Shown: piece after piece, positions 4,747-7,752 of the stretch
Layout: each line of letters opens with the position of its first letter
Position numbering within the stretch: position 1 is the stretch's first letter
Source: Phycisphaerae bacterium
Lineage (GTDB): Bacteria; Planctomycetota; Phycisphaerae; Sedimentisphaerales; SG8-4
Direction: 5' to 3'
DNA: 7,752 bases
Assembly: GCA_030614945.1 (NCBI GenBank)
Contig: JAUXAH010000081.1
Span: 1 to 7,752 of the forward strand
The notes under the pieces: generated by a model
Databases searched by the model: none
What the model saw: the letters and a program-made list of their open reading frames with translations, nothing else
What the model was told of the DNA's origin: nothing
Position numbers and translations under genes: made by a program

Positions 4747-5640
4747 CTATTTGGCCTCCTCAACTAAATCAACAATATCATTAAATGCGTCACTTCTTCG
4801 CAAAATCATTTGACCGATTTCGCAGCCCAGATGCTGAGCGATGACCGGACACTTGACTCGCAAAATAAAGAATATATCTTTATCAACGTTACTTAGTGTT
4901 TCATAATTGCCCTGTCCCTTAGAAATAACCAAATCCGCCTCGTCAAATCGGTGACGAAACGCCTCTGAGCAACTTTCCAGAATCGTGCCCGGCGCATCTG
5001 AGCCATTGTCGATAACCGTAACTATATCGGTTAAGCCAACTATCTCGGCGTCTTCCATAGTCGCATCATTTATAATGGGGCCGGCCTTGACAACAAAAGT
5101 TATGTTTTCGCAGGGCAGTTGCTCAATCAACAGCCGGTCAAAAGCAATTTCGCCGGCATTATCTCCGAGGTAAAGGATGTTCTTTGCCTGAGCAGTTGCG
5201 GCCCTGAACTCTTTCAATGCCTCCATATCCAGCGGCTCTGTCAGAGACTGAGCAATAGTTTCTTCAACCTGGGATTCTGCTAATCCGGTTTTGACACCTA
5301 AATCAATGATGTTGCCTGCAATCGCTAACCGAACCGCTGTCTCGAAAGGGTCGGTAGAAGCTTGAACTTGCTCTTGTAATTCGGGATACATCTTTAGAGC
5401 CAACTGGTTAAAGCGGCTTTTTGTTTGCAGGTATGGGTCCTCAACACCTGTTAATTTACGAATCAAGCGATGTATTTTTTGGGCCATAGCCGGTGGGCTC
5501 TCGTATAAATCCATTTTGCAAGCCAAACCGAGGACCCCACGCATAACCTGTTCGTGAATATGCTCGTCGTCCGTTACCAACCTTGCCGAATCAAGCGCCT
5601 GACGGACAAAACACGGGATACAATCGAAATAAGTTCTCAT
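4747..5640 (-). CDS. DUF89/ARMT1-family metal-dependent phosphatase
   Basis: The 297-residue protein is of normal length for bacterial and archaeal DUF89 proteins, which belong to the damage-control phosphatase family with human ARMT1. It opens MRTYFDCIPCFVRQAL with C7-x2-C10, typical of the prokaryotic branch and a possible metal site. Catalytic-region motifs in order: LGDNAGE at 158-164 (metal ligands likely D160 and N161), GPIINDAT at 187-194 (D192 likely the third ligand), DNGSDAPGT at 211-219, and SKGQGNYE at 240-247. Family members hydrolyse phosphorylated or damaged metabolites, with Mn or Ni activity preferred; the substrate here is unknown. The ATG at 5640 has an AAGGA site at a long 13-nt spacing, so initiation may be modest. 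It is the first gene of the minus-strand cluster and abuts the next gene (TAGATG), suggesting translational coupling. Confidence 0.93.
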   Translation of the reverse strand: MRTYFDCIPCFVRQALDSARLVTDDEHIHEQVMRGVLGLACKMDLYESPPAMAQKIHRLIRKLTGVEDPYLQTKSRFNQLALKMYPELQEQVQASTDPFETAVRLAIAGNIIDLGVKTGLAESQVEETIAQSLTEPLDMEALKEFRAATAQAKNILYLGDNAGEIAFDRLLIEQLPCENITFVVKAGPIINDATMEDAEIVGLTDIVTVIDNGSDAPGTILESCSEAFRHRFDEADLVISKGQGNYETLSNVDKDIFFILRVKCPVIAQHLGCEIGQMILRRSDAFNDIVDLVEEAK

Positions 5641-5726
5641 AAGTAATCAGATATCCTTATTTTCGTTTAATTCAATCATCCCACTTTGGTGTTAATCCGT
5701 GGCTGTTATTTATGTCTTCTACGTCT

Positions 5727-5755
5727 ATTATGGGCATATGCCCGTAACAAATCCA
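5727..5755 (-). promoter_or_regulatory. Candidate promoter of the minus-strand cluster
   Basis: On the minus strand TGGATT (5755-5750) and CATAAT (5732-5727) are separated by 17 nt. The -10 matches the sigma-70 consensus at 5 of 6 positions and the -35 at only 3 of 6, which fits an activated or regulated promoter. The palindrome at 5732-5743 fills most of the spacer. It would give a leader of about 80 nt before the DUF89 start. Inference only. Confidence 0.35.
5732..5743. promoter_or_regulatory. 12-bp perfect palindrome GGGCATATGCCC, candidate operator
   Basis: The sequence reads identically on both strands. The symmetry extends to 20 bp (5728-5747) with one mismatched pair. With no loop it would be a poor RNA hairpin, so a dimeric DNA-binding protein is the more natural reader. 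It overlaps the first base of the candidate -10 element and the spacer of the minus-strand promoter, a position typical of a repressor. No regulator gene is visible nearby. Confidence 0.4.
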
Positions 5756-5839
5756 GTAAAAATTTGGAAAAACAAAAAATTTTTTGGTTTGGTGAGATTC
5801 CAGGCAAATCCAGAGAAGTCGCGGAAAATGGGAAAAGTG

Positions 5840-5868
5840 TGTGCAATTGGTGGTATTTCGGCTAAAAT
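5840..5868 (+). promoter_or_regulatory. Candidate purC promoter
   Basis: TGTGCA (5840-5845) and TAAAAT (5863-5868) are spaced 17 nt. The -10 matches 5 of 6 consensus positions and the -35 only 3 of 6. The -10 lies inside the inverted repeat GCTAA-AA-TTAGC. It would give a leader of roughly 115 nt. This is weak evidence. Confidence 0.28.
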
Positions 5869-5989
5869 TAGCTGGTGAATAGCATTTAGCTGTAGAGAAA
5901 AATTAAAAATCGAATGCCTCGTCCGGCAGCGCATTGACGGAAAACAGAATGACAAAAAGGAGCGGAAAGACGTAAAGGAAGGGATTATT

Positions 5990-6886
5990 ATGGAAACGGT
6001 TTTGCAGACAAACATAGGTGGGAAGAAGCCGAAGCGAGGTAAGGTTCGCGACATATACGATTTTGGCGATAAGCTGCTGATAGTTGCGACCGACAGGATA
6101 AGCGCCTTCGACGTGGTTATGGCCAACGGAATACCTTATAAGGGGATTGTTCTGACGCAGATTTCGCTTTTCTGGTTCGATTTTTTGGGTGCGGAGGTTG
6201 AGCATCATTTAATTAGTGACGATGTAAATAGTTTTCCTGGGCCGTTTTGCGATTGCGCCGAGCAGTTGGCCGGGCGGAGCATGCTGGTTAAAAAGGTGGA
6301 TGTTTTGCCGATTGAGTGTGTGGTGCGTGGTTATCTGGCCGGCTCCGGCTGGAAGGAATATAAGCAAAGCGGCACGGTCTGCGGGCAGAAGCTGCCGACC
6401 GGGTTGAGGCAGTGTGAAAAGCTGCCGGAGCTGATATTTACGCCGGCGACCAAGGCCGAGATGGGGACACACGACGAGAATATTAGTTTCCAGCGGTGTG
6501 TGGATGTTATCGGAAAGCAAGCAGCAGCGTATGTGCGTGACAAGAGTATGGAGATTTTCGAGAAGGCAGGTGTTTATGCCGAGAGCAAAGGGATAATCCT
6601 GGCTGATACGAAGTTTGAGTGGGGGGTTGTCGATGACAGGATTATTTTGATTGATGAGGTTTTGACGCCGGACTCTTCGCGGTTCTGGCCTGCCGATATT
6701 TACAAGGCTGGCAGAGACCAGGAGAGCTTTGATAAGCAGTTTGTTCGCAATTTTCTGGAGAGTATAAATTTCGACAAATCCGGCCCGGGAGTCGAGCTGC
6801 CTGACGATATTGTCCGAAGGACCAGCGACAAATACATCGAGGCCTACGAACGCCTGACAGGTAAAAAATTCGAATTCGGCAGGTAG
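5990..6886 (+). CDS. purC: Phosphoribosylaminoimidazole-succinocarboxamide synthase (SAICAR synthetase)
   Basis: PurC joins CAIR and aspartate with ATP to form SAICAR in de novo purine synthesis, in the cytoplasm. Motifs in order: KRGKVRDIYDFGDKLLIVAT (residues 15-34, the N-terminal nucleotide-binding lobe), DRISAFDVV (35-43), LPIECVVRGYLAGSGWKEY (106-124, family signature), GTHDENIS (159-166), IILADTKFEWG (202-212, second signature) and IDEVLTPDSSRFWP (221-234). At 298 residues it belongs to the longer PurC subgroup (about 290-310), unlike the roughly 237-residue E. coli enzyme. The ATG at 5990 has GGAAGGG 7 nt upstream. It is transcribed away from the metal-cofactor cluster and is followed by a strong terminator, so it looks monocistronic. 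All signature residues are intact. Confidence 0.98.
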   Translation: METVLQTNIGGKKPKRGKVRDIYDFGDKLLIVATDRISAFDVVMANGIPYKGIVLTQISLFWFDFLGAEVEHHLISDDVNSFPGPFCDCAEQLAGRSMLVKKVDVLPIECVVRGYLAGSGWKEYKQSGTVCGQKLPTGLRQCEKLPELIFTPATKAEMGTHDENISFQRCVDVIGKQAAAYVRDKSMEIFEKAGVYAESKGIILADTKFEWGVVDDRIILIDEVLTPDSSRFWPADIYKAGRDQESFDKQFVRNFLESINFDKSGPGVELPDDIVRRTSDKYIEAYERLTGKKFEFGR

Positions 6887-6934
6887 GCGTTGAAACTACA
6901 CTTAGCAGAAAAAAGCGGGCGAAAAAATAACCAC

Positions 6935-6969
6935 AACGGCCATCGGGAAAACCGGTGGCCGTTTTTTTC
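6935..6969 (+). terminator. Rho-independent terminator after purC
   Basis: An 11-bp GC-rich stem, ACGGCCATCGG (6936-6946) with CCGGTGGCCGT (6952-6962), one G-U pair, closes a GAAAA loop. Seven T residues follow (6962-6968). The flanking A6935 can pair with T6963. It lies 49 nt after the purC stop and separates purC from the sigma factor gene. Confidence 0.92.
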
Positions 6970-6979
6970 GTGGAAAAGT

Positions 6980-7008
6980 TTTACACAAAAGCAGCTTCCG
7001 GCTGTTAT
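6980..7008 (+). promoter_or_regulatory. Candidate promoter of the ECF sigma factor gene
   Basis: TTTACA (6980-6985, 5 of 6 consensus matches) and TGTTAT (7003-7008, 4 of 6) have a 17-nt spacer, immediately after the purC terminator. Downstream, 7022-7035 (CTGGACATGTTCAG) is an imperfect 14-bp palindrome around ACATGT, 12 of 14 bases symmetric, which could be an operator. Many ECF genes are autoregulated from an ECF-type promoter instead, and none was recognised. Confidence 0.35.
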
Positions 7009-7062
7009 TATTATGTGGAAACTGGACATGTTCAGATTTTTTGGAAGATAAAGCGATAGAAA

Positions 7063-7575
7063 ATGAGGTATTCCAAACGGGCGGAGATATTTGAACAAGT
7101 AAGAGCAAAGTACCTCGGATTCTTAGCATCAGTTCTCTGGAAGCTCACCGGCGACCGGGAGCTTTTTACCGAGGCGATGCAGTATTCGCTGTTAGGGATG
7201 TGGCGGCATATCGAGAAGCTCAACGGCCCAAAAGCAGGTGCCTATATCTATAGGATTGCGCTGACAGCTAATTCGGCGGCGTGGCAAAACAGGATTGGCA
7301 GAGATGGCCAAATCAGCCGAAGCCAGGTTGGCATCGAGAAAGGCCCGGATGAGAAAGTCAGCAGGAGTGAGCTGGTAGGGATACTAAGACGAACGATAGC
7401 GCAGCTTCCGGCCAGGCAGTCAAAGGCGATAGTGATGCGATATTTCGAGCAGCAAAGTTACGAGGCCGTCGCTGAGAAATTGAACTGCACCGAGGCCGGG
7501 GCAAGGTCGCACGTATCCAAGGCAGTTGCAACTTTGAAAAGCAAGCTGGCGACTTTGACAGAATGTGAGGAATAA
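7063..7575 (+). CDS. ECF-type RNA polymerase sigma factor
   Basis: The 170-residue protein has the two-domain layout of ECF (sigma-70 family) factors. Sigma-2 covers about residues 5-75: an amphipathic start, then LFTEAMQYSLLGMWRHIEKL and AGAYIYRIALTAN, where the WxxIA-type core is replaced by YIYRIA. Sigma-4 covers about 103-162: ILRRTIAQLPARQSKAIVMR, then the helix-turn-helix QSYEAVAEKLNCTEAGARSH and VSKAVATLKSKL. A basic, polar linker (76-102) joins them. It redirects RNA polymerase to a specific promoter set, unknown here. The ATG at 7063 has only a distant GGAAGA upstream, so translation may be weak. Its stop is followed after one base by the next start, so the two genes are an operon and the second product probably controls this factor. 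The sigma-2 region is divergent, and assignment to a named ECF group was not possible. Confidence 0.87.
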   Translation: MRYSKRAEIFEQVRAKYLGFLASVLWKLTGDRELFTEAMQYSLLGMWRHIEKLNGPKAGAYIYRIALTANSAAWQNRIGRDGQISRSQVGIEKGPDEKVSRSELVGILRRTIAQLPARQSKAIVMRYFEQQSYEAVAEKLNCTEAGARSHVSKAVATLKSKLATLTECEE

Positions 7576-7576
7576 A

Positions 7577-7752
7577 ATGAGCAAAGAAAGTATTGAAGAC
7601 ATCCTGAAAGAAATAGGCAGTGAAGATGTGCCGGCCGACGTGCGCAAAATCGCCCGGGAAACGTCAAGGGATTTTAGTGAAACTTTGATGCGACCAGGAC
7701 AACATATTTTATGGAGTGATATTATGAGAAGCAGAATAACAAAACTCGCCGC
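7577..7752 (+). CDS. Probable membrane or anti-sigma partner of the ECF factor (partial, 5' end only)
   Basis: Fifty-eight codons are visible before the window edge, opening MSKESIEDILKEIGSEDVPA with a charged helical N-terminus and then ILWSDIMRSRITKLAA at the cut. No cysteine or zinc-binding anti-sigma motif (HxxxCxxC) is present in this part. The final residues look like the cytoplasmic lead-in to a transmembrane helix, and I recall similar RITKLAA-hydrophobic segments after ECF genes in Phycisphaerae; that is memory, not a search. The ATG at 7577 comes 1 nt after the sigma stop, with GTGAGGAA upstream. A second in-frame ATG at 7724 has GGAG (7713-7716) 7 nt before it, so a shorter product beginning MRSRITKLAA is possible. 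Confidence 0.7.
   Translation, partial: MSKESIEDILKEIGSEDVPADVRKIARETSRDFSETLMRPGQHILWSDIMRSRITKLA

Larger units (their letters stand above)
5641..5989. other. Divergent intergenic region between the minus-strand cluster and purC
   Basis: No convincing gene was found in these 349 nt; open frames here lack ribosome-binding sites. It holds a 12-bp perfect palindrome (5732-5743), a CAAAAAATTTTTTG palindrome (5773-5786) likely to give bent or soft DNA, and a 9-bp direct repeat CAAATCCAG at 5748-5756 and 5805-5813. An inverted repeat GCTAA-AA-TTAGC lies at 5861-5872, and a TTAGCTG repeat at 5868-5874 and 5886-5892. A weak hairpin AATGC...GCATT lies at 5913-5935 in the presumed purC leader. No purine riboswitch core was recognised. 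purC has GGAAGGG 7 nt before its ATG. Confidence 0.7.

Noticed and set aside
5840..5872. Possible sigma-54 promoter (GG-N10-GC spacing at 5849-5862), considered because ORP operons are sigma-54 controlled
   Set aside because: Only the GG and GC match; the flanking CAC and TT positions do not, and it would face purC rather than the cluster. No sigma-54 activator gene is visible in the window.
5880..5989. Purine or other riboswitch in the purC leader
   Set aside because: Only a weak 5-bp hairpin (5913-5935) is seen; no conserved purine-riboswitch core was recognised.
5728..6208. Minus-strand open frames across the purC start and intergenic region
   Set aside because: They lie opposite purC, lack ribosome-binding sites, and have compositions unlike real proteins; they are antisense shadows.
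7022..7035. LexA/SOS box before the sigma factor
   Set aside because: CTGGACATGTTCAG lacks the GAAC-N4-GTTC or CTGT-N8-ACAG spacing; it is kept only as an unassigned imperfect palindrome.

Overview
The window is a bacterial chromosomal segment of moderate GC. Three things point to an anaerobe or a member of an anaerobe-derived lineage: two ferredoxin-bearing MinD-type ATPases, a NifX/NafY-like metal-cofactor protein, and glycine-rich DUF5320-type proteins, a set that I know mainly from strict anaerobes. The sigma factor pair at the right end, in particular a downstream reading frame with an 'SRITKLAA' element, resembles what I recall from Phycisphaerae-type Planctomycetota. That placement rests on memory and is low to moderate in confidence.

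Left and centre (1-5640, all minus strand). Eleven genes read right to left: a DUF89/ARMT1-like phosphatase (5640-4747), a double-headed DUF5320-type protein (4746-4243), a small protein with a zinc ribbon (4199-3972), a DUF5320 protein with a C-terminal coiled coil (3936-3556), OsmC (3429-3019), an FmdB zinc ribbon (2992-2786), a NifX/ORP-like protein (2773-2405), a MinD/ferredoxin ATPase (2403-1462), a short J-domain protein (1541-1191), a class I methyltransferase (1173-571) and a second MinD/ferredoxin ATPase that runs off the left edge (557-1). Spacing is tight (0-43 nt, one 80-nt overlap), except for a 126-nt gap with a small hairpin between OsmC and the DUF5320 gene, which may divide the cluster into two units.

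The core (two different MinD/ferredoxin ATPases plus a single-domain NifX-like protein) matches the composition of the anaerobe-specific ORP (orange protein) system of Desulfovibrio. The accessory set here differs: J-domain protein, methyltransferase, OsmC, FmdB, DUF89 and three proteins sharing one N-terminal motif. My inference is a metal- or Fe-S-cofactor handling complex. The substrate cannot be read from the sequence.

Centre right (5641-5989). A 349-nt divergent intergenic region carries a perfect 12-bp palindrome inside a candidate minus-strand promoter, a 14-bp A/T palindrome, and a candidate promoter for purC.

Right (5990-7752, plus strand). purC (SAICAR synthetase) ends in a strong intrinsic terminator. 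A separate unit follows: an ECF-type sigma factor and the first 58 codons of a probable membrane or anti-sigma partner cut by the window edge.
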